DNA of 64,000 nt from Phycisphaerae bacterium (GTDB lineage Bacteria; Planctomycetota; Phycisphaerae; UBA1845; JAFGLZ01), in contig JAFGLZ010000139.1 of assembly GCA_016927755.1 (NCBI GenBank), positions 1 through 64,000 of the forward strand, in the 5' to 3' direction. Under the pieces are notes generated by a model. The model saw nothing but the letters and a program-made list of their open reading frames with translations, did no database searches and was not told the DNA's origin. This document shows, piece by piece, positions 1-8,555 of the stretch (the stretch's first letter is position 1; each line of letters opens with the position of its first letter). The translations under genes and the position numbers were made by a program.

Positions 1-114
1 GCGGGCATGAGCGTCTGCGCGACGTACGGGGGACCGCGCATGGGGCCCATCTTCGGGGGCATGCTCCTGTCGGGGCGGCGCGTGGCCGAGATGATTATCG
101 CCTCGCTGAAGTGA
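1..114 (+). CDS. Thi4-type thiazole synthase, C-terminal end (partial)
   Basis: Only the last 37 residues are in the window; the reading frame is open from base 1 to the TGA at 112-114. The tail reads [16 protein letters not shown] followed by a short helix, which matches the conserved C-terminus of the Thi4 / ribulose-1,5-bisphosphate synthetase flavoprotein family, which makes the ADP-thiazole precursor of thiamine. The region that tells the sulfide-dependent enzyme from the suicidal (cysteine-donating) one lies upstream of the window, so the subtype cannot be called. An FmdB-like gene follows after 13 bases, so the two may be co-transcribed. Confidence 0.7.
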   Translation, partial: AGMSVCATYGGPRMGPIFGGMLLSGRRVAEMIIASLK

Positions 115-127
115 CCAGGAGCATCTG

Positions 128-322
128 ATGCCCACCTATGAATATCGTTGCGAAGCCTGCGAGAAGACGTTCGAGCAGTTCCAGAGCATCACGGCCAAGC
201 CGGTGAAGACGTGTCCGGGATGCGGGGGGCCGGTTCAGCGGCTGCTTGGGACGGGCTCGGCGATCATCTTCAAGGGGCCGGGGTTCTACGCGACGGACTA
301 CGGCACATCGAAGCGGTCGTGA
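128..322 (+). CDS. FmdB-family zinc ribbon protein
   Basis: A 64-residue protein starting MPTYEYRCEAC. Two CxxC pairs (C8/C11 and C29/C32) form a single zinc ribbon, and the N-terminus has the Tyr-Glu-Tyr pattern typical of the FmdB/CxxC_CxxC_SSSS family. The short C-terminal tail (GPGFYATDYG) is also usual for the family. An AGGAG ribosome binding site lies just upstream. Members are small putative regulatory or metal-binding proteins; the actual role is not established. It follows the thiazole synthase closely and may share its transcript. Confidence 0.85.
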   Translation: MPTYEYRCEACEKTFEQFQSITAKPVKTCPGCGGPVQRLLGTGSAIIFKGPGFYATDYGTSKRS

Positions 323-387
323 CGCAGCCCGCCGGGGGGTGCATTGAGAGACGATTTCGACCGGGACGCCGCGGCGGCTCGGAACGT

Positions 388-511
388 CCGATAACGTCGG
401 CATCACCAGTAGCAGTCCGGACACATCTTGGCCGGGCCCTCTCAACTGCCTCGTCAGCAGTCGCGTAGCGCGTCAGGCCGTTTGGGGCGCGCCTCGCGCC
501 GCCTCCGATAA
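388..511. promoter_or_regulatory. Two CCGATAA heptamers upstream of a glycosyltransferase
   Basis: CCGATAA occurs at 388-394 and 505-511 in the 287-base gap before the GT2 gene. The same heptamer, in either orientation, recurs upstream of other glycosylation and polysaccharide genes in this window. It could be an operator, or a GATAAT-like -10 element. The rest of this gap holds nothing I recognise. Confidence 0.25.
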
Positions 512-609
512 TGCCTCGCATCGTCCTAGAACTACCTTAAGCCGAGCATGTTACCGGCCGATGAGGTCATTGGCATTGGCACAGGCAGCCGCGGTAACAG
601 AGGCATATC

Positions 610-1500
610 ATGACCTCCTTGGCCACTCAGATGGGCATTCAGCAGCCGGAGACGACGTCGTCGCCGGTGCTGCTGTCGGTCGTCATTCCGGCGTACAACG
701 AGAGTGATCGTATCGAGCGATCGATCCGTCGGATTGTCGAATACGTTGCGCTTCAGCCCTATCGAAGTGAAGTGATCCTGGTGGACGACGGCAGCCGCGA
801 CGAGACGGTGAACGTGGCGGTTGGGGTCTGGAATCGCCTTGCTCCTCGGTCCGAGGGGGTGGAACTCCGCGTGCTTCGGAACGACCGGAATCGGGGCAAG
901 GGCTACAGCGTGCGGCAAGGCATGCTCATCGCGCGGGGGGAGTGGATCCTGTTCACTGACGCGGATCTATCATCGCCGATCGACCAGCTTGACCGGCTGT
1001 TCGCGGCGACGCGCACGGACGGCGCGGATATCGCGATCGGTTCGCGTCGCGTCGAGGACGCGGACGTCCACCAACCGTCGCTGCGACGGCGCGTCATCAG
1101 CGGGGCGTTTTCGTGGGTGGTTCGGCGCCTGGGGGTACCGGGCTTCGCGGACACTCAGTGCGGCTTCAAGCTCTATCGCCGATCGGCGGGTCAAACCATC
1201 GCGTCTCTTCAGCGGACGTCGCGGTGGAGTTTCGACGTGGAGCATCTGCTTTTGGCGGACCGGCTCGGATACCAGGTTGCCGAGGTGGGGGTCCGTTGGG
1301 CCCATCAAGACGGCAGCAAGGTGCAGCCCGTTCGGGCGGCGATCGGCGCGGTCTGCGACATCATACGCATGCGTCTGACACACCGGCGACTGGGTCGGGT
1401 CAACCGCCCCGTGGTCTACGGCGGGCCACCGTCGTTCGTACGGATCGGCGACCGGGTGTATCAGACCCGGTTGTCCCGCTGGCCGCAGATTCAGGTGTGA
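610..1500 (+). CDS. GT2 glycosyltransferase (dolichyl-phosphate glucosyltransferase-like)
   Basis: A 296-residue GT-A fold family 2 glycosyltransferase. The N-terminal half carries the nucleotide-sugar site: VVIPAYNES near residue 25, ILVDDGSRDE near 57-66, and FTDADLSSP near 116, where the Asp residues bind the metal and donor. A later segment, DTQCGFKLYRR, is typical of the dolichyl-phosphate beta-glucosyltransferase/ALG5-like branch. No membrane helices are evident, so it probably works at the inner face of the membrane on a polyprenyl-phosphate acceptor. The acceptor and sugar cannot be told from sequence. It stands alone; the start ATG is weakly supported and the first 20 residues are not conserved-looking. 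Confidence 0.85.
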   Translation: MTSLATQMGIQQPETTSSPVLLSVVIPAYNESDRIERSIRRIVEYVALQPYRSEVILVDDGSRDETVNVAVGVWNRLAPRSEGVELRVLRNDRNRGKGYSVRQGMLIARGEWILFTDADLSSPIDQLDRLFAATRTDGADIAIGSRRVEDADVHQPSLRRRVISGAFSWVVRRLGVPGFADTQCGFKLYRRSAGQTIASLQRTSRWSFDVEHLLLADRLGYQVAEVGVRWAHQDGSKVQPVRAAIGAVCDIIRMRLTHRRLGRVNRPVVYGGPPSFVRIGDRVYQTRLSRWPQIQV

Positions 1501-1672
1501 TTCCTTAACGACATTCCCATTGCCGTTTCAGATCTCCCTCCTCGGTGGTGACGAGCTTGCGTGCGGGCGCAGGGATGGGGGATCGGTGCATCCTGACGGA
1601 CGGCGCCCTCGACGGCTTTCACCCTCCTGCCTCTTGGCGTCGGCTCGGGTTTGCAGGACAATCGGTCTTGCG

Positions 1673-2914
1673 ATGCCCCGACGACATGCAGAGTTTCGAC
1701 AAGCCGCCATCGATATCATCCGTCGTCTGCGCGACAACGGACACGTTGCGTTGCTTGCGGGCGGATGCGTTCGCGACATGCTGCTCGGACTCGATCCGAA
1801 GGATTACGACGTGGCGACGGACGCGGTGCCACAGCGCGTCGTCGAGCTATTCCAACGAACGCGACAGGTCGGGGCGCAGTTCGGGGTGGTCTTGGTGAAG
1901 GAACGCCGCATCTGGGTGGAGGTGGCGACATTCCGATCGGACCACAGCTACGAGGACGGGCGGCACCCCGTCAGCGTGACGTTCTCGGATCCGGAGTCGG
2001 ATGCGGCGCGGCGCGACTTCACGATCAACGGCATGTTCCTTGACCCCCTCGCCGAGGAGGTGATCGACTACGTTGGCGGCCAGAGGGATCTCCGCGCGGG
2101 GATCATCCGGACGATCGGTCCGGCACCACAGCGGTTCGCTGAGGATCATCTTCGCCTGATCCGCGCGGTCCGCTTCGCGGGGAGATTCGAGTATACGATC
2201 GAGCCGGAGACCCGTGAAGCCATCAGAGAGCACGCCGCCATGATCACGCGCGTCAGCGCGGAACGGATCCGAGAGGAGCTCGAGAAGATCCTGAAGGACG
2301 CTCACCGCGCCGCGGCGGTCAGACTGTTGGCCGACGTCGGTCTGCTGGACCACTTGTGGCCGGGATCTGAGTGGACGGGGGAGCGTATCGACTTGTCGGC
2401 GGCGATGCTGGAGAAGCTGCCCAAGCGAACGGGCTTCGTATTGCCGCTGGCGTGCCTGCTCATCCACTGGCCCAGGCAAGAGGTCAACAGCGTCTGCCGG
2501 GAATTGACGTGCAGCAACGACGTTCGGAAGCGCGTCGTCTGGCTCGTCGAGCGGATCGAGGCGCTGACCGACGCTCAGGCGTTGGGCCTGGCGGATCTGA
2601 AGCTGCTGATGCAGAGCCCGGACTTCGGCAACCTGGAGACGCTAACGGGGGCCTGGCTCGAGGCGACAGGGCGATCGACGGAAGCCTACCGACGAATCGT
2701 CGAACGGGCGAGCGAGGTGTCGCGGGACGAGATCGCCCCGGAGCCCTTGATTGACGGGGACGATCTGATCGCGATGGGATTATCGCCCGGACCTCTCTTC
2801 AGCACGGTCCTCGACCGAGTCTATCGCGCACAACTCGAGGGGGGCGTCACGACCAAGGCGGAGGCAACGGCGATGGCGAAGGGCCTAGCCGATGGGTCGA
2901 CGCAGGAAGCGTAG
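1673..2914 (+). CDS. CCA tRNA nucleotidyltransferase / poly(A) polymerase family
   Basis: About 413 residues from the ATG at 1673. The frame is open from a TTG at 1520, but those 51 residues do not resemble the family, whose homology begins right at MPRRHAEF. The nucleotidyltransferase head has GGCVRD (30-35) and the metal-binding DYD (44-46) that start the class II pol-beta-like fold, followed by RRDFTINGM and a helical RNA-binding neck and body (RFAEDHLRLIRAVRFAGRF). Members add CCA, or only A, to tRNA 3' ends, or poly(A) to RNA; these activities cannot be separated by eye. There is no HD domain. Followed convergently by hemA. Confidence 0.88.
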   Translation: MPRRHAEFRQAAIDIIRRLRDNGHVALLAGGCVRDMLLGLDPKDYDVATDAVPQRVVELFQRTRQVGAQFGVVLVKERRIWVEVATFRSDHSYEDGRHPVSVTFSDPESDAARRDFTINGMFLDPLAEEVIDYVGGQRDLRAGIIRTIGPAPQRFAEDHLRLIRAVRFAGRFEYTIEPETREAIREHAAMITRVSAERIREELEKILKDAHRAAAVRLLADVGLLDHLWPGSEWTGERIDLSAAMLEKLPKRTGFVLPLACLLIHWPRQEVNSVCRELTCSNDVRKRVVWLVERIEALTDAQALGLADLKLLMQSPDFGNLETLTGAWLEATGRSTEAYRRIVERASEVSRDEIAPEPLIDGDDLIAMGLSPGPLFSTVLDRVYRAQLEGGVTTKAEATAMAKGLADGSTQEA

Positions 2915-2935
2915 CGATACTCGATGCGTGATGAC

Positions 2936-4237
2936 TCAGTCTTTGGGGGCTTCGTCCCCGACCTCTTCTATCTCCGGAAGGTCGAACAGGCGTCGCAGCG
3001 TCTCGATGTAGACCTCGACGCTGCCGTCGGTGGCCTTCTGCCTGAGCGTCCGGCTAGGTCGGTGCATGAGTTTGCCGATGACGCGGTGCAGGAGCTGGTC
3101 GAGGATCTCCGCGTCGCGCTCGGGATGGCCGGTCAGCTTCGGCTTGGCCCAGTCGGCCTCGGCGGCGAGGATCTCGTCGATGTGACCTCGGAGGGCATCG
3201 AGCACGGGTCCGACGGAGCGGGAATCGCGCCAGGCGACGAATTCGTCGACGTGCTCGGCGATGATGCGATCGACATCGAGGAGTTGGGCCTGCCGATCCT
3301 CGACGCTGGCGTCCACGACGGTCTGCAGGTCGTCGATGTTGTAGAGGTAGACGTTGTCCAGCTCCGCGACGGCGGGCTCGACGTCACGAGGCACGGCGAT
3401 GTCGATGATGACGAGGGGTCGATAGCTCCGCGCGGGGAGGACCGGCTCCAGGAGGGGTACGGTCAGCACGGGCTCGGATGCGCCGGTGCTGCTGATGACG
3501 ACGTCCGCCCGGGCAAGGAACTCGCTGAGGCGGTCGAATCCGGCCGGCTCGGCTTGGTATCGCGGCGCGACGCGCTGGGCCCGCTCGGGGGTCCGGTTGG
3601 CCACGAGGACGCGTTTGGGCCCGGTCTCCAATACGTGCTGGAGGGTCAGCTTGCCCATCTCGCCGGCACCGATCATCAGGACGGTCTTATCGTCGAAGCG
3701 GGAGAAGATCTGTCGGGCAAAGCGAACCGCGACGCTGCCGACACTCACCTGACCGCTGGATATCTGGGTCTCGGTGTGGACCTCCTTGGCCACGTGGAGG
3801 GCCCACTGGAAGACAGATTTCAGGGCCTTGCCCACGGCCCCGCCGGCTTCGGCGGCGGCGAGGGCCTGCTTGACCTGGTTGAGGATCTGGGTCTCGCCGA
3901 CGACCATCGAGTCGAGGGAGGAGGCGACCCGGAAGAGGTGGTCCACGGCGTTTCTTCCGTCGTGGACGTAGAGGTGCTCGACAAGGTCGTCGGGCGCGGC
4001 CGAGCAGAGTCCCGCCAGGAATCGGACCATGTCGTCCTCGCGAGGCCTGGCGTGGGTGGGTCGAGCGACGTAGAACTCGCTGCGGTTGCAGGTCGACAGG
4101 ACAACGACCTCGCAGCCGTCGTAGTCTCGGCGCAGGGCGTCCATCGCCTGGCGAGCCCGGGGTTCGTCCAGGGTGAGCTTCTCCCGCAGCTCAAGCGGGG
4201 CGGTCTTGTGATTGCATCCGACGACGATCGGTCTCAT
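2936..4237 (-). CDS. hemA: Glutamyl-tRNA reductase
   Basis: A 433-residue enzyme that reduces glutamyl-tRNA(Glu) to glutamate-1-semialdehyde, the first committed step of C5 tetrapyrrole synthesis. The start MRPIVVGCNHKTAP is canonical, the catalytic cysteine is C50 in LSTCNRSEFY, the substrate-domain VGETQILNQ motif is present, and the NADPH-binding loop is MIGAGEMG near residue 187. The C-terminal helical dimerisation domain is complete. The ATG at 4237 overlaps the stop of the upstream membrane gene by four bases (ATGA), so translation is probably coupled. The frame stays open upstream of this ATG, but only as an overlap with that gene. Confidence 0.95.
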   Translation of the reverse strand: MRPIVVGCNHKTAPLELREKLTLDEPRARQAMDALRRDYDGCEVVVLSTCNRSEFYVARPTHARPREDDMVRFLAGLCSAAPDDLVEHLYVHDGRNAVDHLFRVASSLDSMVVGETQILNQVKQALAAAEAGGAVGKALKSVFQWALHVAKEVHTETQISSGQVSVGSVAVRFARQIFSRFDDKTVLMIGAGEMGKLTLQHVLETGPKRVLVANRTPERAQRVAPRYQAEPAGFDRLSEFLARADVVISSTGASEPVLTVPLLEPVLPARSYRPLVIIDIAVPRDVEPAVAELDNVYLYNIDDLQTVVDASVEDRQAQLLDVDRIIAEHVDEFVAWRDSRSVGPVLDALRGHIDEILAAEADWAKPKLTGHPERDAEILDQLLHRVIGKLMHRPSRTLRQKATDGSVEVYIETLRRLFDLPEIEEVGDEAPKD

Positions 4238-5052
4238 ACCTGGGATCGCATGAGTAAATACGCGACGAAGTTCAGCACCGTCAGGGCAGCGGCGCCCGTG
4301 GCCAGGGCCGCGGCGCGAGGCCCGCGGAGGCGCGGTCTGAGCCAGACGACCAGCATCGCGATTCCGTAAGCGGCCCAGAGAAGGACGGTGCCGCTGGCCA
4401 TCATCATCTCTCTGGAACGATTGGGCGCGGGCACGTGAGCGATACCGCAAACGCCCGTGAGAATTCCGAAGGTGAGCAGGGGGAATCCGAAGGCGACCAT
4501 CACTCGCCCGAATCGCTCCAGCGACTCGAGCGGCGGCAGGCGGCCCAGGATGCTCAACTCTTGCTTGGTTCGCATGGCGCGATGGACGATCAGATAGATG
4601 GCGCCGGCCACGCCGCTTGCCACGAAGAAGGCTCCCGAGAGGGTGATGACCATGGCGTGGCCGATGATGTGCCACTGGTGCATGTGGCTGGCGCCGCTGC
4701 CGGCGAGGCGGATCATCAGTAAGGATGCGAGCTGGAGCAGGGTCGCCACGGGCAGGAGGAAGACGTCGACGCCTTTCAGTCGTCCCGCGCCGCGGACGAT
4801 AAAGACTTCCAGGCCGATCAACCAGGCGATGAGGACCATCGCGTCGAAACCGTTGACGGCCAAGAGCGTCCCGGCTCCGGCGACGCGCCATGCGATCAAC
4901 CCGGCCCCGGCGATGAGCCCAAGGACCAATGGGCCGGTCAGGCTACCGGCTGATTCGGCGGGTCGGCGAAACCGGCGTACGGCGGTCACCGTCGCGATGC
5001 CGTAGCCGACCAACCCGATCGCCAACAAGATGAGCTGTCCGATGGTTGGCAT
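4234..5052 (-). CDS. CcsA/HemX-like cytochrome c assembly membrane protein
   Basis: A 272-residue polytopic protein with about eight hydrophobic helices and the segment HQWHIIGHAMVITLSG, which holds conserved histidines of the CcsA/CcmC/HemX superfamily. These proteins handle heme in cytochrome c maturation or modulate HemA levels (HemX). The direct overlap with hemA (ATGA, 4234-4237) and its place first in the operon favour a HemX-type role as in Bacillus, but the WxWD heme motif of true CcsA is not obvious. No CcsB/ResB is nearby. Confidence 0.8.
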   Translation of the reverse strand: MPTIGQLILLAIGLVGYGIATVTAVRRFRRPAESAGSLTGPLVLGLIAGAGLIAWRVAGAGTLLAVNGFDAMVLIAWLIGLEVFIVRGAGRLKGVDVFLLPVATLLQLASLLMIRLAGSGASHMHQWHIIGHAMVITLSGAFFVASGVAGAIYLIVHRAMRTKQELSILGRLPPLESLERFGRVMVAFGFPLLTFGILTGVCGIAHVPAPNRSREMMMASGTVLLWAAYGIAMLVVWLRPRLRGPRAAALATGAAALTVLNFVAYLLMRSQV

Positions 5053-5260
5053 GATGCCACCGTGCCTCCTAGAAGGATGTTACCACGGGGGCTCGCCGGC
5101 TGACCAGCCCGCGTTATCGGGCAGAGATCTCCGGGGTGGCTCGAGCGGCGACTCGGCGAGTCGGAGCGAGTCAGAGTGAGTCGGGCGGTGATACGCGACT
5201 GCTTGATCTCGAAATCCTGGCGTCTATGATGCTTGCAGACTCTCAAGACGGTTCGACTTG
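5053..5260. other. Divergent intergenic region with short GAGTC-type repeats and a CCGATAA site
   Basis: This 208-base gap separates the divergent CcsA-like and TMTC-like genes. It contains a TTATCGG heptamer (reverse complement of CCGATAA) at 5114-5120. Around 5150-5190 there is a run of imperfect GAGTC/GACTC repeats. No clear promoter hexamers were recognised. Confidence 0.3.
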
Positions 5261-7357
5261 ATGCAGACAGACACCCATCCAGCTCTCACCACCGCTCCCT
5301 GGACGCGGCGCGACGCGGTAGCCGCGATCGTGTTGGCCCTCCTGGCATTCGGCATCTACGCCAACAGCATCCCGAACGAGTTCGTCTATGACGACCACAC
5401 CGTCGTCGTTCAGGACACGCGGAGTCACGGTCTGTCGCGAATCGACAAGCTGTTCAGTCAGGGCTATTGGACCATCACGAAGCGGCCGCTCTATCGACCG
5501 ATCACACTGCTGAGCTTGGCGGTCAACCACGCGGTGACGGGGCTCAGCGCGCCGGGGTATCGAGTGGTCAACCTGCTGCTGCACGCCCTGGTGTGCATCG
5601 GGGTCTATCGGCTGACGCTGCTGGTCTTCGGTCGTTTCTGGACAGCCCTGGTGGCGGGTCTGGTGTACGCGGTGCATCCGATTCACGTGGAGGCCGTCGT
5701 GCCGATCGTGGGGCGATCCGAGCTGCTTGCGGCGCTGGCGGTGGTCGTGGCGTTGGCGCTTTACGTGGGCGACGCCGCTCGAGGAGGCCGAGGGGTTACG
5801 TGGCGATACGTTCTCATCGTGGCGCTGACTTGGACGGCAATGCTGTGCAAGGAGAGCGCCATCGTGCTGATCGGGATGGTCGTGGCGTTCGACGCGTGGC
5901 GGCGGTATCGGGAACCTACTCGGCCGATCGGCTGGGGCAATTACTTCACGAGCCGGTTCATTTGGCGTTACGCGGGGATGATCTTCGCGGTGCTGATCGT
6001 GTTTTCGATGCGGCAGTACGCCATCGGGACGCTCTTTGGCGAGGGCATCACGTTCCCACTGGTCGACAACCCCCTGGGGAGGGACCCGCTGTGGGTTCGT
6101 GCCCTGACGGGGTTCGTGCTCCTTGGGAAGTACGCTCAACTGTTGTTGATCGGACATCCGCTCTGCTGTGATTACAGCTATGACGCGATTCCGGTGGCGC
6201 GATCGATCACGCCGGCGGTCCTGATGGGGGCGGTCTGCCTTGCCGGCGTTCTGGTGACCGCCGTGGTGTCGCTGCGTCGTAGAGGGGAGACGGCTCTGGG
6301 GGTGTGCTGGTTTCTCGTGGCGTACGCCCCCGTCGCGAACGTCGTGGTGCTCATCGGGACGTTCCTGGCCGAGCGGCTGATGTATCTGCCTTCGATTGCC
6401 GTTGCGATGGTTTGGGGGGTGGTTGTGTCGGGGGCGGTCGAGCGGTGCCGGAAACGGGGTTCGGCGGGGTTCCAGCTTCTTGCCGCCTGTCTGACGGTGG
6501 CGACGGTGATCGGCTTGGGGGCGTACGGCGTCTTGACCGTCCGTCGGAACGCCATTTGGCGTAACGACGAATCGCTGTACAGGGACGGGTTGGCCAAACA
6601 GCCGGACTCAGCCCGATGCCAGTTCAACATGGGAAGCTGGTATGCCAGCCACGGGGAGATGGACAAGGGCATTGAGCATCTTCGCCGCGCGGTGGAGATC
6701 GCGGACAGCTACGTCATGGGTCGCACGAAGCTGGGCTACTGTTACCTGTGCCAGTCGCGGTGGCAGGATGCGGTTGACGTGCTGAAGCCCCTGGTGGCGA
6801 GCACGACGTCTCGGAGCGAACACCTTATCTCGCCCTTGCAGATGATGGGGCGCGCTCACTTGGAGATGGGGAATCTGGATGCAGCGATTGGGAGCTTCCG
6901 GCGGGTCCTGGAGATAGACCCCAAGAACGCTGAAGCGAAGCGATGCGTGGCGGAGATCGTCACACGGCCCGAGGTCGGGGGGAATCTGTACAGCCCGCTG
7001 GAGGGGTGGGGGTTGATCGTGGAGGCCGTCAATCTTGAACCGAACGACGTGGTCTATTTGGCGAGCGCTGCGCGGATCGCCCTGCGCCAGCACCGGTTGC
7101 TCGAAGCCAAGACCTACCTTGCCCGGGCGACGGAGATCGCCAACGAACGGATCCGGCAGGCGAACGCGGGGAAACTGGACAGGGCGGCCACGCGGACGGT
7201 CCGGCTGATGGCCCGCGATCTCACCCGGATGAGGGACGACCTCCGCGAGCAGATGGAAGAACGGATCAGACGCTTACGTGGCGAAGCCACGCAACCCAGC
7301 GGCACCTCATCCACAAGCAACGCGACCAGCACGTGGCGAGCGGATGGCTCTGATTGA
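5261..7357 (+). CDS. TMTC-like membrane glycosyltransferase with C-terminal TPR repeats
   Basis: A 698-residue protein; ATG 5261 is chosen over a TTG one codon earlier. The first ~430 residues hold roughly ten hydrophobic helices and the luminal-type signature NEFVYDDHTVV near residue 40, as in TMTC/DUF1736 O-mannosyltransferases of the GT-C fold. The C-terminal ~250 residues are TPR helices (for example QFNMGSWYASHGEMDKGIEHL and HLEMGNLDAAIGSFRRVLE). Family knowledge suggests transfer of a sugar from a lipid-phosphate donor to secreted proteins, with the TPR part binding substrate; this specific activity is inferred. The tail has a Ser/Thr-rich linker. Confidence 0.82.
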   Translation: MQTDTHPALTTAPWTRRDAVAAIVLALLAFGIYANSIPNEFVYDDHTVVVQDTRSHGLSRIDKLFSQGYWTITKRPLYRPITLLSLAVNHAVTGLSAPGYRVVNLLLHALVCIGVYRLTLLVFGRFWTALVAGLVYAVHPIHVEAVVPIVGRSELLAALAVVVALALYVGDAARGGRGVTWRYVLIVALTWTAMLCKESAIVLIGMVVAFDAWRRYREPTRPIGWGNYFTSRFIWRYAGMIFAVLIVFSMRQYAIGTLFGEGITFPLVDNPLGRDPLWVRALTGFVLLGKYAQLLLIGHPLCCDYSYDAIPVARSITPAVLMGAVCLAGVLVTAVVSLRRRGETALGVCWFLVAYAPVANVVVLIGTFLAERLMYLPSIAVAMVWGVVVSGAVERCRKRGSAGFQLLAACLTVATVIGLGAYGVLTVRRNAIWRNDESLYRDGLAKQPDSARCQFNMGSWYASHGEMDKGIEHLRRAVEIADSYVMGRTKLGYCYLCQSRWQDAVDVLKPLVASTTSRSEHLISPLQMMGRAHLEMGNLDAAIGSFRRVLEIDPKNAEAKRCVAEIVTRPEVGGNLYSPLEGWGLIVEAVNLEPNDVVYLASAARIALRQHRLLEAKTYLARATEIANERIRQANAGKLDRAATRTVRLMARDLTRMRDDLREQMEERIRRLRGEATQPSGTSSTSNATSTWRADGSD

Positions 7358-7391
7358 CCCGGAAGGGGTCGGACGCTACAGTCGGATTTGA

Positions 7392-8555
7392 ATGGGTTCC
7401 GCGTCCACTTCAGATCGCGATGCCGCGTTAGAGGCGCTCCACACCTTCGTCGAGGCCCCGGCCCAGTACGCTCGTTCCTGGAAGGAGCGGACGGGTCAAG
7501 CCGTGATCGGCACGCTGTGCAGCTACGTTCCCGAGGAGGTCATCATCGCGGCGGGATGCCTTTCGTTTCGCATTCTTCAAGTGCCGAGCGAGTTCGGGCG
7601 GGCCGACGCGTGCCTTCAGGCGTACGCCTGTTGCCTGGCGCGAGGCACGCTGGAGCTTGGCCTGGGCGGGCAGGGCGAGTTTCTGGACGGGGTGGTCTTC
7701 TCGAACACCTGCGACACGATGCAGTGCCTTGCCGACATCTGGTCGGCCAACGTGGAGGGCGGATTCGCCGAGATCTTCATGATGCCCGTGCGAACCGATC
7801 ATCCGGCGGCGCGTGACTACGTGACGGTAGAGATCGAGCGGCTGATCGCCGGGCTGGGCGAACGACTGAACAAGACGATCAGCGCCGCGGCGTTGCAAGA
7901 GGCGGTTGCCGCTTGCCGTCGGGCTCGCGGGGTGCTTGCCGACCTTCAGGAGGCGCAGCGCGGCCCCACCCCCCTGCTGACGGCGGGACAGTACTACGAT
8001 GCGATCATGGCCCGCTGGATCATGCCGCCTGACGAATACGTCTGTCTCATTGAGAGTGTGCTGGCCCCCCCCCACCCGGTCGGGAGCAAGGGCCCTCGCC
8101 TGGTCGTGGCCGGCGGACCGATGTACGCGCCGGCGCTGCCCCAGTTGATCGATGAATTGGGCGCCTGTTGGGTGGCGGATGATCTCTGCACGGGCGGACG
8201 CGCGGCGTGGAACGCGTCTGAGACACAGGCCGGCGCGGTGGAGGCGATCGCGGACCGTCTACTGAGCCGACCGATCTGTCCGGCGAAGCATCGCCCGCCG
8301 GACGTGCCAGGCGTTCGACTGGTCGAGACGGCTCGTCGAGCCAAGGCAGATGGGGTGGTGGTCTATCGGCTGAAGTTCTGCGAGCCACACGCGTTCGACT
8401 ACCCGGCGGTCAAGAAGGCGCTGGACGAGGCGGGCCTTTCGAGCCTGCTGATCGAGGTGGAGACGCCGGGGGGGTCGGTCGGGCAGCTCCGCACGCGGCT
8501 TCAGGCGTTCCTGGAGATGCTGGCGGACAGGGCTACCACGGAGAGACCGGGATGA
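7392..8555 (+). CDS. 2-hydroxyacyl-CoA dehydratase / benzoyl-CoA reductase family subunit (first)
   Basis: A 387-residue protein of the HgdB/BcrC/FldC superfamily. Family marks include GTLCSYVPEEVIIAAG near the N-terminus, NTCDTMQ near residue 110, VADDLCTGG near 260 and the C-terminal block KFCEPHAFDYP that precedes a Rossmann-like end. Cysteines in these blocks are candidates for a [4Fe-4S] or related cluster. In characterised relatives two such subunits form the component that performs a ketyl-radical dehydration or ring reduction after one electron is delivered by an activator. It overlaps the next gene by four bases (ATGA). The substrate cannot be named; a double-cubane-cluster reductase is an alternative. 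Confidence 0.85.
   Translation: MGSASTSDRDAALEALHTFVEAPAQYARSWKERTGQAVIGTLCSYVPEEVIIAAGCLSFRILQVPSEFGRADACLQAYACCLARGTLELGLGGQGEFLDGVVFSNTCDTMQCLADIWSANVEGGFAEIFMMPVRTDHPAARDYVTVEIERLIAGLGERLNKTISAAALQEAVAACRRARGVLADLQEAQRGPTPLLTAGQYYDAIMARWIMPPDEYVCLIESVLAPPHPVGSKGPRLVVAGGPMYAPALPQLIDELGACWVADDLCTGGRAAWNASETQAGAVEAIADRLLSRPICPAKHRPPDVPGVRLVETARRAKADGVVVYRLKFCEPHAFDYPAVKKALDEAGLSSLLIEVETPGGSVGQLRTRLQAFLEMLADRATTERPG

Noticed and set aside
2924-4369. Long plus-strand open frame (481 codons) over hemA
   Set aside because: It is antisense to hemA, which has full family motifs and a coupled upstream gene. The translation is Asp/Gly/Val-rich without domain features, a typical high-GC shadow.
5150-5190. 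CRISPR-like repetition of GAGTC units
   Set aside because: Units are imperfect, only about 8-12 bases, without spacers of uniform length and without cas genes in the window.
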